The position numbers and the translations under genes were made by a program. Under the pieces are notes generated by a model. That model was not told where the DNA came from, searched no databases, and saw nothing but the letters and a program-made list of their open reading frames with translations. A stretch of DNA of 25,061 nt, from positions 1-25,061 of the forward strand of contig CATJWA010000214.1 in assembly GCA_949744025.1 (NCBI GenBank), given 5' to 3'. Of this stretch, positions 8,193 through 16,672 are shown one piece after another (within the stretch, counting starts at the first letter, position 1; each line of letters begins with the position of its first letter). The DNA is from an uncultured Eubacteriales bacterium (GTDB lineage: Bacteria; Bacillota; Clostridia; Oscillospirales; Oscillospiraceae).

Positions 8193-9479
8193 TTACTGCA
8201 AAAGCAGCGTGAAGCCTGGGAACAGGCACAGGATAAGTATGAAAACAGCGTCGGCCGCGATAAACCAGATAACGCCCTTGAATATTTTCCCGACCTCCAG
8301 CTTGCAGGCCGAGGACAGGACAAACACGTTCATGCCTATAGGCGGGGTTATCTCGCCCATCTCCATCAGAGCGACAACCAGCACGCCGAACCAGATTCCG
8401 GAGAAGCCCAGGGAGGTCATTACGGGGTAAAAAATCGGAACGGTCAGCAGAATGGCGGCAAAAATATCCAGCACACAGCCCATTACCAGATAGGCAATGA
8501 CTATGCCGAGCAGTATAACCGCGCGCGGTGCGTTCACGCCGCTGATGAAAGCGTTGATGGTGTTGGGGATGTCGGCCGCGGTGAGAAAGCGCATGAATAT
8601 GTGAGCGCCGACGAGCATCATGATAATCATGCCACAGGTCTGAACCGCGTCGCGCATGGACTCAACGACATTTTTCCATGTGAGGCGGCGGTCAAGAGCG
8701 GAGACAATAACCGCGCCGAACGCGCCGATTGCGCCGGCCTCGGTGGTGGTGAACCAGCCTAAGTAAATGCCGCCGAGAACCACGAGCATCAAAACCAGAA
8801 CAGGCCAGGTTCTCTTGAGCGTCTGGAGGCGGACCTTCCAGCTTGCCTTCTCCGCTGCAGGCGCCAGACTGGGCTTGAAGTAGCCGACGACTCCGAACAC
8901 GATGCAGAACAGAACCACCTGAAGTATGCCGGGCAGCAATCCGGCCATGAACAGCTTGCCTATGGATTCCTGAGTGAGCATACCGTAGAGGATGAAGCCC
9001 ATGCTCGGGGGAATCATGACTCCTATGGAGCCGCCCGCGGCCAGAGCGCCGGCGGACATGCCCTCGTCATAGCCGTGGGCCTTGAGCTGGGGGTAAGCGA
9101 CCTTGCTCATTGTGATGGCGCTGGCCTGGCTGTGTCCGCAGATTGCCGCGAAAATACCGCAGGCGCACACGGAGGCCATGCCCAGACCGCCTTTGACGTG
9201 TCCGAGGAAGCTGGAGGCAAAGTCAAACAGCTCCTTGCCTATGCCGGTGTTGGCGATAAGCGTGCCCATGAATACGAACAGCGGCACGCAGCTGAAGGTG
9301 TAGACCGCGACCTGGGAGTACGGCTCCAAGCCCACGACCATTGCCGCCTGGGCAAAGCCGCGCAGATACCACAGGCCGAGAAAGCCTATAATGCCCATGG
9401 CGAACCCGATGGGCACGCGCAGGAAGATAAGGACAATCAGAATAAGGATTCCGAGAATACCTACTAAAGTCAAGCTCAT
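8193..9479 (-). CDS. dctM: TRAP transporter large permease (DctM family)
   Basis: This 428-residue, strongly hydrophobic protein with about 12 membrane segments is the ion-coupled transport subunit of a TRAP system. Family-typical stretches include an early FLRVPIGFAMG segment, the GGSIGVMIPPS loop (about residues 150-160) and a C-terminal MGEITPPIGMNVFV loop. Both PP-containing loops recur in the two inverted halves of DctM proteins. Its start overlaps the stop of dctQ by four bases (ATGA), showing translational coupling. Length is normal for the family. It works with DctQ and the lipoprotein DctP, using a sodium or proton gradient. The substrate is not set by these motifs. Confidence 0.94.
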   Translation of the reverse strand: MSLTLVGILGILILIVLIFLRVPIGFAMGIIGFLGLWYLRGFAQAAMVVGLEPYSQVAVYTFSCVPLFVFMGTLIANTGIGKELFDFASSFLGHVKGGLGMASVCACGIFAAICGHSQASAITMSKVAYPQLKAHGYDEGMSAGALAAGGSIGVMIPPSMGFILYGMLTQESIGKLFMAGLLPGILQVVLFCIVFGVVGYFKPSLAPAAEKASWKVRLQTLKRTWPVLVLMLVVLGGIYLGWFTTTEAGAIGAFGAVIVSALDRRLTWKNVVESMRDAVQTCGMIIMMLVGAHIFMRFLTAADIPNTINAFISGVNAPRAVILLGIVIAYLVMGCVLDIFAAILLTVPIFYPVMTSLGFSGIWFGVLVVALMEMGEITPPIGMNVFVLSSACKLEVGKIFKGVIWFIAADAVFILILCLFPGFTLLLQ

Positions 9480-10006
9480 CTGTCTTTCTCCTTTCCGAGC
9501 GCCGCGAGGGAAATGATGTTAATTATCATCGCCACCAGAACAAAGACCATCATTATGGAGGTGACATAATAGAACGGGTAGACGGGAATCCTTGTAACCG
9601 CTCCCACGGAGTGCATAATCTTCGCCTGGCCGCCCTGCTTCCAGACCTCGAAAATCATCAGAGCGGTGAAGACGATGCACAGGAGCTTGTCAATAACAAG
9701 AATCACTCCCTGAGCCTTTTCCGGCAGCTTTGTGGTCAGCAGGTCCACCTTTATATGGCCGAACTGCCAGGTAACCCAAGGCATGGAAAAATAGCAGACA
9801 AAAACCATGAGAAACTGCGTCAGCTCCATGACGCCCTGAACGGACTTGCTCGCGACCGCTCTGAGAATGACGTCCGCCACCGTAATAACCATGATGATGA
9901 CTGTGGCTAAAATAGCCACCATGCTGACAAGCTTGAAGATCTTGTCAATTACGTTTTCAAGGGCATTGTTCTTTTCAAGAGACCAGAATTTTTCCTTTTT
10001 CTCCAT
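9476..10006 (-). CDS. dctQ: TRAP transporter small permease (DctQ family)
   Basis: This 176-residue protein with four predicted membrane helices is the small TRAP subunit that pairs with DctM. Family marks are a cytoplasmic N-terminus, helices near residues 30-55, 63-82, 100-118 and 140-165, and the WQFGHIKVDLL stretch, which matches the usual G-H-x-x-V-D pattern after helix 2. The start codon has a GGGAG site upstream. It lies 49 bases after the first DUF169 gene and overlaps dctM by four bases, so GRE2, DUF169 and the transporter are almost surely co-transcribed. Confidence 0.9.
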   Translation of the reverse strand: MEKKEKFWSLEKNNALENVIDKIFKLVSMVAILATVIIMVITVADVILRAVASKSVQGVMELTQFLMVFVCYFSMPWVTWQFGHIKVDLLTTKLPEKAQGVILVIDKLLCIVFTALMIFEVWKQGGQAKIMHSVGAVTRIPVYPFYYVTSIMMVFVLVAMIINIISLAALGKEKDR

Positions 10007-10055
10007 TTTTTCACTCTCCCTTTAAGTTTTGTTGAACCTATATTCCCTCAAATTA

Positions 10056-10877
10056 TCATTTATCCCATTGACTGCCCGTTTTCAACCCCCATTTCTCAAA
10101 CATGGTGTTATAAAACTCAGGCCGCGGCGTGTCGTACTGCATGCCCATCGCCAGTTCCCTGTAGCCGAAGCCCGCACTGCTGAGCTGCTTCAGATTTTTG
10201 ACAACAGAGCTGAGCCTCTCTCCGCGCAGGGTGAAAATCAGCTCGTCCTCGTCCGTAAGCGCGCGCTCGTACTCGCCGGGGTCGGGGACCGTCAGGTTAA
10301 AGTCCTGCCCGTTGAGCACCGGAATCGTGGAATGCACGCAAGAGTCCACCGAGTCGAGGCTCAGCCTGAGCTGCTCCCCCGTCTCATAGCGCACCGCCAT
10401 GAGTATGCTTCTCACCTGCGCCGGACGGCAGTATACGCTTATCACGTCCGGAACAAAGTCCGTTTTCTCCAGCGGCGCGAGCGTAAAGCCAACCGGCTGC
10501 CGCTCCGATTCAAGCCTGGGATAGCCGCTGCGCAGAAACTCAACGCCCTTTTCCGCGTCGGAGAAGAACAGCATCCTTCCCATATAATCCATATCCTCGT
10601 CCGTCAGCTCCACCAGACCATAGGACACCAGCGGCCAGACGCACCAGTGGTCGTCCCTGAGCATTGTGATGGATTTTCTTTCCCTTCTCACCATCGCAAA
10701 CGCCTGACACATCGCCAGATGTCCGTTTTTGTCCCTGTATGGCCTCATGGAGCCGTCAGGGATTTCGGACTCGTCGTATATCAGCTTTAGCGCAATCGGG
10801 GAATACCTCAGAGTCAGCAGGTCGGAAAGCTCCTGCCCCATACGCTGAAAGTCATGCTGCGTTAAAGGCTCCGGCAT
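10056..10877 (-). CDS. DUF169 family protein, copy 1
   Basis: This 273-residue protein matches the DUF169 (COG2043) pattern as I recall it: RP-x-RDK, then a-x-CQA (Cys57), then DDHWC (Cys79), then a D-S-C-x-H segment and a C-terminal Y-D-T/S-PRP-x-FY block. The biochemical function is unknown. The invariant cysteines could bind a metal or cofactor, but this is not shown. I chose the ATG at 10877 because GAGGAG lies 8 bases upstream; a GTG at 10886 overlaps that site. It sits 41 bases after GRE2 and 49 before dctQ. A paralogue (15702-16514) shares the same blocks and follows the divergent ene-reductase gene. The pairing suggests a role in the same pathway, for instance as cofactor or substrate-handling partner. 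Confidence 0.85.
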   Translation of the reverse strand: MPEPLTQHDFQRMGQELSDLLTLRYSPIALKLIYDESEIPDGSMRPYRDKNGHLAMCQAFAMVRRERKSITMLRDDHWCVWPLVSYGLVELTDEDMDYMGRMLFFSDAEKGVEFLRSGYPRLESERQPVGFTLAPLEKTDFVPDVISVYCRPAQVRSILMAVRYETGEQLRLSLDSVDSCVHSTIPVLNGQDFNLTVPDPGEYERALTDEDELIFTLRGERLSSVVKNLKQLSSAGFGYRELAMGMQYDTPRPEFYNTMFEKWGLKTGSQWDK

Positions 10878-10918
10878 TGTTTTCACTCCTCACGAGGTTT
10901 TTAAGCGGCAATGCGCCG

Positions 10919-13369
10919 TTACATGCGGTTTTCGTTTCTTGCGATTATGTCGTTCTGAAGGTCAGTCCCAAGCTCGACAAAGTAAGCGGAATAGCCCGCG
11001 ATTCTAACGACAAGGTCCCTGTATTCCTCAGGGCTGGCCTGCGCCTGACGCAGCGTCTGCGTATCGACGACGTTGTACTGAACCTCCATGCCGCCGTTGT
11101 CGAAATATGCCTTCGTGGCGTCACGCAGCTTTACCGCGCCGTCGTCGCGGCTCAGAACGCTCGGATGCATACGCAGATTTAGCGCAATACCGCCGAGGAA
11201 GGGCTTATGGTCATAGCAGCAGGCGCTGTTGAACACCTGGAGCGGACCGTTTTTATCCCTGCTCTGCGCCGGTGAGGCCGCGTCGGCGATTGGGGCGGGA
11301 AAGCTTCTGCCGTCGGGTGTGCCCCAGGTCAGCTTGCCCTGGGCCACGTGGTCGGACGCGCCGTAAAGCCCCGCCTTGTAGACCTTGGAGCGGACGCTGC
11401 AGCACTCGCGGCAGGCCTCGGCGTACATCTCGTTGCACCATTTCAGCTCCTCGTCGGCATAGGGGTCGTTGTTACCGTAGTGCGGCACCTCGGCGAGAAT
11501 CTGCTGGCGCAGCAGCTCATGTCCTTCCCAGTTATCCATCACGGCGTCATAGAGCTCACGCGTGGTACACAGTTTCTTGTCAAAGCACATGTATTTTATC
11601 GTAGTGAGCGAATCTGCCACGGTCGCAAGGCCGGTGGCGGTGCCGCCGAAGGAGTTGTACTTCGCCCCGCCGTTTACAACGTCGCGTCCGTTCTCCATAC
11701 AGCCGTCGATGGATATCGACAGCACGCTTTCCGGAGCGAAGAAGGGCGAGAGTGTCTCGGCGTAGTTGTTCATGGTCACGAACAGCTTGAGAATGTAATT
11801 GCCCATCCTCTTAACCGCCTGACGCACCTGCTCAATCGAGGTCATCTCGTACAGGAAACCAGTGTGCAGGCTCGACTGAACGCCGTTGAATGGGTTTTTG
11901 CCATCGTTTATGGCCATGTTCAGCACGCTGCCCCACCAGATTGACGCATGCGGCGGGTGCATGCCGTTCGGTGCGGGGTAGTCGTTTCCGCTGCCGACAA
12001 TCTCCTGACAGCCGATGCAGCCGTAGTCTCTGGCGTCCTCAAGAGTAAAGCCGAGCTCCTGCATCAATGCGGGAATCACGACCTCGTCGTTGTAGTAAAG
12101 CGGCAGTCCGCCGACAAGGCTCGAGGTCGCCAGCGCGCATTCCCACAGCTCATCGGGCGTGTTTTTGTTGGTTCTGAACACAATGGTCGGGTCGTGCAGC
12201 TTCAGACGGCCTATGGTTTCGAAAACCATATAGGTCACGGGATTCGTCGCATCCTCTCCCGTGGCGGGGATTACGCCGCCGACCGTAGTGTTCTGATATG
12301 TATTGCCGATGCCGGTGGTGTCCACCAGCTTCGCCGGTCCCGCGCCGTAGAAGCAGTTGGCCTTGAGAAAAAAGGCATCCACAATCTCCTGCGCCTGCTC
12401 CATGGTAATCTCTCCGGCATCGAGGTCTTTTTTCAGGAACGGCCAGGTGTACTGGTCGAAGCGGCCGAGCGACGGGCTGGGTACAAGGTCGTAATTCTGA
12501 ATCATCACCTGGTAAAGCATTGTGGCCTGACATGCCTCCCAGAAGCTGCGGGCGGGATTTTCCGAAATCCACTCCAGCCCCTCGGCCATGCGCTCAAGCT
12601 CCGCTTTCCTCTCGGGCTTACTCTCCCCCGCGGCCTTTTTGCGGCAGGCAGAGGCATAACGTTTTCCAAGCAGTATCGCCGCATCGCAGGTAATTACCGC
12701 GGACTTGTAGAACAGATACCGGTTCATGTCCTCGCCCATCATGTTTCCGCGGTGCTCATCAATCCAGTCCTGCGCCTGCTTGCGTATCGCGGCGTAGCCG
12801 GTGTTGATTATTTTAGGGTACCCGGCGATAAGGTGCCCTGCGGGCAGGCCGATAAGGCTCATGCCTCCCTCGACATAGCTGCTGACGTTCAAAGCGGCCA
12901 GCTCGTCATAGCCGTCCGGCTTCCAAGCATCCGCCATAGTGCCCACCTTGCGGTGCGCCCAGTAATCCTTTATGGAGGCGAGATACTCATAGTCCTCTTT
13001 GGATATGCAATATTTTATGCCGTCCTCCGGCGGGTTTATGTAAAAGCCCTCGCCGTTCAGCGTCCAGCGTCCGGAGGCTACGTCGTCCACCACCCAGTCG
13101 GTTATTCCCCACTCGGGGTAGGCCGGACTGCTGAAAAAATTCGGTCCCTTGTTTCCGACTATTATCTCGTCGTCGTCCACCAGCACCGTCATCTTCTCGC
13201 ACAGCGCGTACAGTGACAGCGGACGCTTGATAATGGGTATCACATATTCGTTTTCCCGATAGCTCTCGGTAATAATTTTGGCACGCTCCGCGTCATACTG
13301 TACAACACGGTCGCGTATCCGCTCGCGCATACGCCCTATTCGCTCGGTAAAAGGATGAAACTGATACAT
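10919..13369 (-). CDS. Glycyl radical enzyme with GCQE thiyl loop (GRE2)
   Basis: This 816-residue protein is a full-length glycyl radical enzyme with the C-terminal motif RIAGYSAYF (radical at Gly792). Its thiyl loop reads IGCQEI: Cys454 is followed two residues later by Glu456, so the C-x-E dehydratase/lyase pair is kept, but the middle residue is Gln and the usual Pro after Glu is Ile. The loop continues with an unusual Pro/His-rich stretch (NDYPAPNGMHPPH). A cysteine cluster (EACRECCS) occurs later in the chain. I prefer the ATG at 13369, since AAAGGA lies 9 bases upstream and directly abuts the other ATG at 13378. It heads an operon with a DUF169 protein and a TRAP transporter and diverges from an ene-reductase, which suggests catabolism of an imported organic acid. 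No activase is adjacent. The subfamily is not one I can name. Confidence 0.92.
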   Translation of the reverse strand: MYQFHPFTERIGRMRERIRDRVVQYDAERAKIITESYRENEYVIPIIKRPLSLYALCEKMTVLVDDDEIIVGNKGPNFFSSPAYPEWGITDWVVDDVASGRWTLNGEGFYINPPEDGIKYCISKEDYEYLASIKDYWAHRKVGTMADAWKPDGYDELAALNVSSYVEGGMSLIGLPAGHLIAGYPKIINTGYAAIRKQAQDWIDEHRGNMMGEDMNRYLFYKSAVITCDAAILLGKRYASACRKKAAGESKPERKAELERMAEGLEWISENPARSFWEACQATMLYQVMIQNYDLVPSPSLGRFDQYTWPFLKKDLDAGEITMEQAQEIVDAFFLKANCFYGAGPAKLVDTTGIGNTYQNTTVGGVIPATGEDATNPVTYMVFETIGRLKLHDPTIVFRTNKNTPDELWECALATSSLVGGLPLYYNDEVVIPALMQELGFTLEDARDYGCIGCQEIVGSGNDYPAPNGMHPPHASIWWGSVLNMAINDGKNPFNGVQSSLHTGFLYEMTSIEQVRQAVKRMGNYILKLFVTMNNYAETLSPFFAPESVLSISIDGCMENGRDVVNGGAKYNSFGGTATGLATVADSLTTIKYMCFDKKLCTTRELYDAVMDNWEGHELLRQQILAEVPHYGNNDPYADEELKWCNEMYAEACRECCSVRSKVYKAGLYGASDHVAQGKLTWGTPDGRSFPAPIADAASPAQSRDKNGPLQVFNSACCYDHKPFLGGIALNLRMHPSVLSRDDGAVKLRDATKAYFDNGGMEVQYNVVDTQTLRQAQASPEEYRDLVVRIAGYSAYFVELGTDLQNDIIARNENRM

Positions 13370-13475
13370 AGCGCACATTCCTTTCTGCCGTCATGTTCTC
13401 CCTGTGGGTAAGCCCCCTCGCCTATACCCGGGCAAAGCGCTTAATATCCACAGCAAATTTTAGCCTATATTGTTC

Positions 13476-13504
13476 ATAATACATATACATTCATAAAATG
13501 GCAA
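13476..13504 (-). promoter_or_regulatory. Sigma-A-type promoter for the GRE2 operon
   Basis: On the minus strand TTGCCA (13499-13504) and TATTAT (13476-13481) are 17 bases apart, each matching 5 of 6 consensus bases, about 100 bases before the GRE2 start. Confidence 0.55.
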
Positions 13505-13510
13505 TGTATA
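13484..13510. promoter_or_regulatory. Inverted repeat, candidate operator in the divergent region
   Basis: A perfect 7-bp inverted repeat, TATACAT and ATGTATA, is separated by 13 bases and covers the -35 box and spacer of the GRE2 promoter. Its place in the 278-base divergent region suggests a binding site for a regulator acting on GRE2 and perhaps the ene-reductase operon. The regulator is not identified. Confidence 0.4.
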
Positions 13511-13647
13511 GTTCTATGCGTATTTAGAATCGCTCAATTCATGTAATTTCCTTTAAATTTCCGTTTCTTCATGCTAAGATAGTTCAAATATTTATACCGC
13601 AGGACGCGTCACGCGCCGCGGAAAGGTTAATGCAAAGGTGGTTTCTT

Positions 13648-15669
13648 ATGGGCTCAAAATATACTCACGTTTTTTCCCCTGTCAGAATACGCGGCGTTGA
13701 ATTTAAGAACAGAATCGTTTTGGCTCCCCCATCCCCCAACCTCGCGAGCCCTGACGGGCAGGTAACGCCGGAATTTTTGGACTGGTTCCGCATGTTCGCG
13801 CGCGGCGGAGTCTGTACGCTCTATGTCGGCAACTCCTCTATTGACATCACTGAATGCAGGGACGAGGCTTATCAGCTCGATTTGAGCAGTGATGACTGCA
13901 TTTTGAATCTGGCGCGTTACGCCGACATGTGTAAGCAATACGACTGCCATGCCTCGCTGGAGATAAACCACAACGGCGAGAATACGGCCTTTGAGACTGT
14001 TGGGCACGCGCCCTTCAGCTCCTCGCCGAATATCTCCTCGACTGAGCGCTCCCGGGCTGCGCGGCTCGGCCGCGAGCCCATCCCTGCCATAGAGATGACG
14101 CATGAAAAGATACGCCAGACCGTCAACAAATATGCCGACGCTGCTCAGCGCATGAAGCGTGCCGGCATGGATGTCGTCCTTGTACATGGAGGGCACGGCA
14201 ACCTGATAAGCCAGTTCACCAGCCCGCTTTACAACCACCGCACCGACGAATACGGCGGCAGCGTTGAAAACCGCGCGCGCTTTGCTATTGAGGTATGCGA
14301 TGCGATACGTGAAAAGTGCGGAGAAAATTTCGTGATAGAGTTCCGAATCTCCGCCGACGAGATTGCCGAGGGGTCCATGCATTTTGACGAGACGCTCGAG
14401 CTCGTCTCCCATCTCAAGGACCACATAGACATACTTCACGTCTCCGCCGGCCTGCACAGCGACTTTGACATGGCATACTACCGCAACTGGTGCCAGAACT
14501 ACATGATGGACCGCGGCTTCAACGTCCACTACGCCGCGGATATAAAAAAGGCGTATCCCGACCTGCTCGTCACCACCGTCGGCTCGATAACGAGCATCGA
14601 CATGGCCGAGGAGATAATCGCAAGCGGAAAGGCGGATTTCGTGGCCATGTGCCGCCCGCTCATGGCCGACCCCGACATGCCCGCCAAATACGCCCACAAC
14701 CAGCCGCAGGAACGCCGTCCCTGCCTGCGCTGCGACACCTGCACAAAGCATCTTTTTATTCCCAAGCCCATTTACTGCGCTGTCAATCCCATGTCCGCCA
14801 TGACGAGCGAGCTGCGCGACGGTGTCGTGCCGAAGGCCGTACAGGTTAAAAATGTCGCCGTCATCGGCGGGGGCCCCGGCGGTGTGCAGGCCATGATGAC
14901 CCTGGCCGAGCGCGGGCACAGAGTAACGCTTTATGAAAAAACCGGAGAGATAGGCGGCTGTGTCCGCTATGCCGCCGCGCCTCCCTTCAAGGGGGACTGC
15001 CGCGACTACCTCAAGTGGCTGCAATATCAGACTGAAAAGCACGCAAAGCTGGACAATGTCACGGTTCTCATGAACACCGAGGCCACGAAGGAAATGCTCG
15101 ACGAGGCCGGCTACGACGCGCTTATCATAGCCGTGGGAGCCGAGCCGCGCGTTCCCCATGTGCCCGGCGCGGAAAATGCGCATGTCCTCTGGGCTCCTGA
15201 GGCTGAGCTGAAAGCCCTGCCGGTGGGGGAAAACGTGGTAATAGTCGGCGCGGGCTCCGTCGGACTCGAGGCCGCGATTGATTATCACGCCCAGGGACAC
15301 AAGGTGACTGTTATTTCCCGCCCCGGCGAGAAGGAGAATTTTGCCCGTCTGAGCGCCTCCATCGGCACCAGCGCAAAGGAGATGCGCACTATTATTCAGG
15401 ACAGGGGAATCCCTGTGCTCTACCGCACCGCGCTCACAGAAATACGTAATAATGACGTAATGTGCCTCAATCTCGACACAAATGAAACAGTAACGCTTCC
15501 CGCGGACACCGTTCTGCTCGCCTCCGGTATGACGCCTCTCCTCGACAAGGCCGACGAGCTGCGCCACTGCGCTCCGGAGACAGACGTATATGTAATAGGC
15601 GACGCCAAGCGTGCCGCCACCATCGCTGAGGCAGTAAACCAGGCCTTTCAGGCTGCGCTTCATATATGA
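13648..15669 (+). CDS. Old Yellow Enzyme-type ene-reductase (FMN, 4Fe-4S, FAD)
   Basis: This 673-residue protein has the three-part build of 2-enoate reductase, 2,4-dienoyl-CoA reductase and BaiCD/BaiH. Residues 1-350 are an FMN TIM barrel with the family stretch VHGGHGNLISQF and the YGGSVENRARF block. A [4Fe-4S] site follows with Cys359, 362, 365 and 377 (spacing x2, x2, x11). Last comes an FAD/NAD(P) domain with GGGPGG near 406-411 and a second Rossmann GAGSVG near 532. Such enzymes reduce an activated C=C bond with NAD(P)H and act as electron sinks in anaerobes. I chose the ATG at 13648, which follows AAAGGTGG at good distance; an ATG at 13630 would add six residues. It diverges from GRE2 and precedes a DUF169 gene by 32 bases. 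The substrate is unknown, perhaps an enoate made by GRE2. Confidence 0.9.
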   Translation: MGSKYTHVFSPVRIRGVEFKNRIVLAPPSPNLASPDGQVTPEFLDWFRMFARGGVCTLYVGNSSIDITECRDEAYQLDLSSDDCILNLARYADMCKQYDCHASLEINHNGENTAFETVGHAPFSSSPNISSTERSRAARLGREPIPAIEMTHEKIRQTVNKYADAAQRMKRAGMDVVLVHGGHGNLISQFTSPLYNHRTDEYGGSVENRARFAIEVCDAIREKCGENFVIEFRISADEIAEGSMHFDETLELVSHLKDHIDILHVSAGLHSDFDMAYYRNWCQNYMMDRGFNVHYAADIKKAYPDLLVTTVGSITSIDMAEEIIASGKADFVAMCRPLMADPDMPAKYAHNQPQERRPCLRCDTCTKHLFIPKPIYCAVNPMSAMTSELRDGVVPKAVQVKNVAVIGGGPGGVQAMMTLAERGHRVTLYEKTGEIGGCVRYAAAPPFKGDCRDYLKWLQYQTEKHAKLDNVTVLMNTEATKEMLDEAGYDALIIAVGAEPRVPHVPGAENAHVLWAPEAELKALPVGENVVIVGAGSVGLEAAIDYHAQGHKVTVISRPGEKENFARLSASIGTSAKEMRTIIQDRGIPVLYRTALTEIRNNDVMCLNLDTNETVTLPADTVLLASGMTPLLDKADELRHCAPETDVYVIGDAKRAATIAEAVNQAFQAALHI

Positions 15670-15701
15670 TGGCTGCAAATTTTCAGACAGGAGGAGAATT
15701 C

Positions 15702-16514
15702 ATGAACGCAGAAGAAATGCGCCGGACAATAAGCTACATAATTTCCACACTGCACCTGTCCCTGCACCCGCAGGCGGTTAAAATGCTTGAGGATGAGTCC
15801 TCGGTCCCCGAAAACGCCCTGCGCCCCATGCGCGACAAGGGTGAGCATATGGCCCTGTGCCAGGCGCTGGCGCTAACCAAGCGCGAGGGCCGAAGCGTCT
15901 GGTTCTGCAAGCAGGACCACTGGTGCTGGAACCCTCTGATTGGGCTCGGCCACGTCGCCTGCGAGCCCGGTATGCCAGCCTTTGAGGAGGTCGCGAAAAA
16001 CCTCGGTATCGGCGATTTGAATCAGGCGAGGGACTTTTTCGCCGCCTTTCCGAAGTTGGAGTACGGGAAATATGCGGGCATGCTCATGGCGCCCGCCGAG
16101 TCGGCTGATTTTATCCCCGACATAATTCTCATCAACTGCGACAATAATTACCAGCTCCGCAGCCTTATCTGGGGCGTCAAGAACCAGACCGGAAAAATGC
16201 TCAGCTCAAATTTTGACGCCATAGACTCCTGTATACACGCCATCGTTACGCCGATGAAAACCGGAAATTACGCCATAACAATTCCCGACCCCGGCGACCA
16301 GGAGCGCGCGCTGGCCGGTGCAAACGAGATTATTTTCAGCGTCCCCTTCTCTCGGCTTTCCGAGCTTGCCGCAGGGCTGCGGGAAATTGACGCCCTCGGT
16401 GTAGGTTACCGCAGCATGAAACCCATCATGGAATATGACTCCCCCCGCCCGCCGTTTTACAACGAGCTTTTCCGTCTTTGGGACCTTGATCAGGGCCGTG
16501 ATTGGGAGCACTGA
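15702..16514 (+). CDS. DUF169 family protein, copy 2
   Basis: This 270-residue protein is a paralogue of the DUF169 protein in the GRE2 operon. Shared blocks are RPMRDKG, ALCQAL (Cys53), DHWCWNPLIG (Cys75), DSCIH and a C-terminal MEYDSPRPPFYNELF. The family has no established reaction. I chose the ATG at 15702 because AGGAGG lies 7 bases upstream; an earlier ATG at 15666 overlaps the ene-reductase stop and lacks such a site. It is the second and last gene of the plus-strand unit and ends 29 bases before a strong bidirectional terminator. One DUF169 copy in each arm of the divergon suggests that each works with its own enzyme, or that the two form a heteromer. Both readings are inference. Confidence 0.85.
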   Translation: MNAEEMRRTISYIISTLHLSLHPQAVKMLEDESSVPENALRPMRDKGEHMALCQALALTKREGRSVWFCKQDHWCWNPLIGLGHVACEPGMPAFEEVAKNLGIGDLNQARDFFAAFPKLEYGKYAGMLMAPAESADFIPDIILINCDNNYQLRSLIWGVKNQTGKMLSSNFDAIDSCIHAIVTPMKTGNYAITIPDPGDQERALAGANEIIFSVPFSRLSELAAGLREIDALGVGYRSMKPIMEYDSPRPPFYNELFRLWDLDQGRDWEH

Positions 16515-16543
16515 TGCAGCAAGCAAGAGCTCAGGATTTCTGA

Positions 16544-16605
16544 AAGAAAACAGCAAAAGGGCCCTCTGCCTTAAATTAGGCAGAGGGCCCTTTTGCTGTT
16601 TTCTT
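16544..16605. terminator. 28-bp perfect bidirectional terminator
   Basis: The arms 16544-16571 and 16578-16605 are perfectly complementary over 28 bases around a 6-base loop, with a GC-rich core and A/T-rich ends. It lies between the convergent DUF169 copy 2 and the carboxylate permease, so it should end transcription from both sides. Confidence 0.9.
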
Positions 16606-16672
16606 ATTCTGTTAACAGAGCTTCAGTCCGTCTGAATAAGGTAATTTCTTCCCATTCAATAACGCAAGGCTA

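Noticed and set aside
13654..15678. Long open frame (674 codons) antisense to the ene-reductase gene
   Set aside because: The sense strand encodes a protein with clear FMN, Fe-S and Rossmann motifs. The antisense frame shows no family motif and is open because of GC-rich codon bias.
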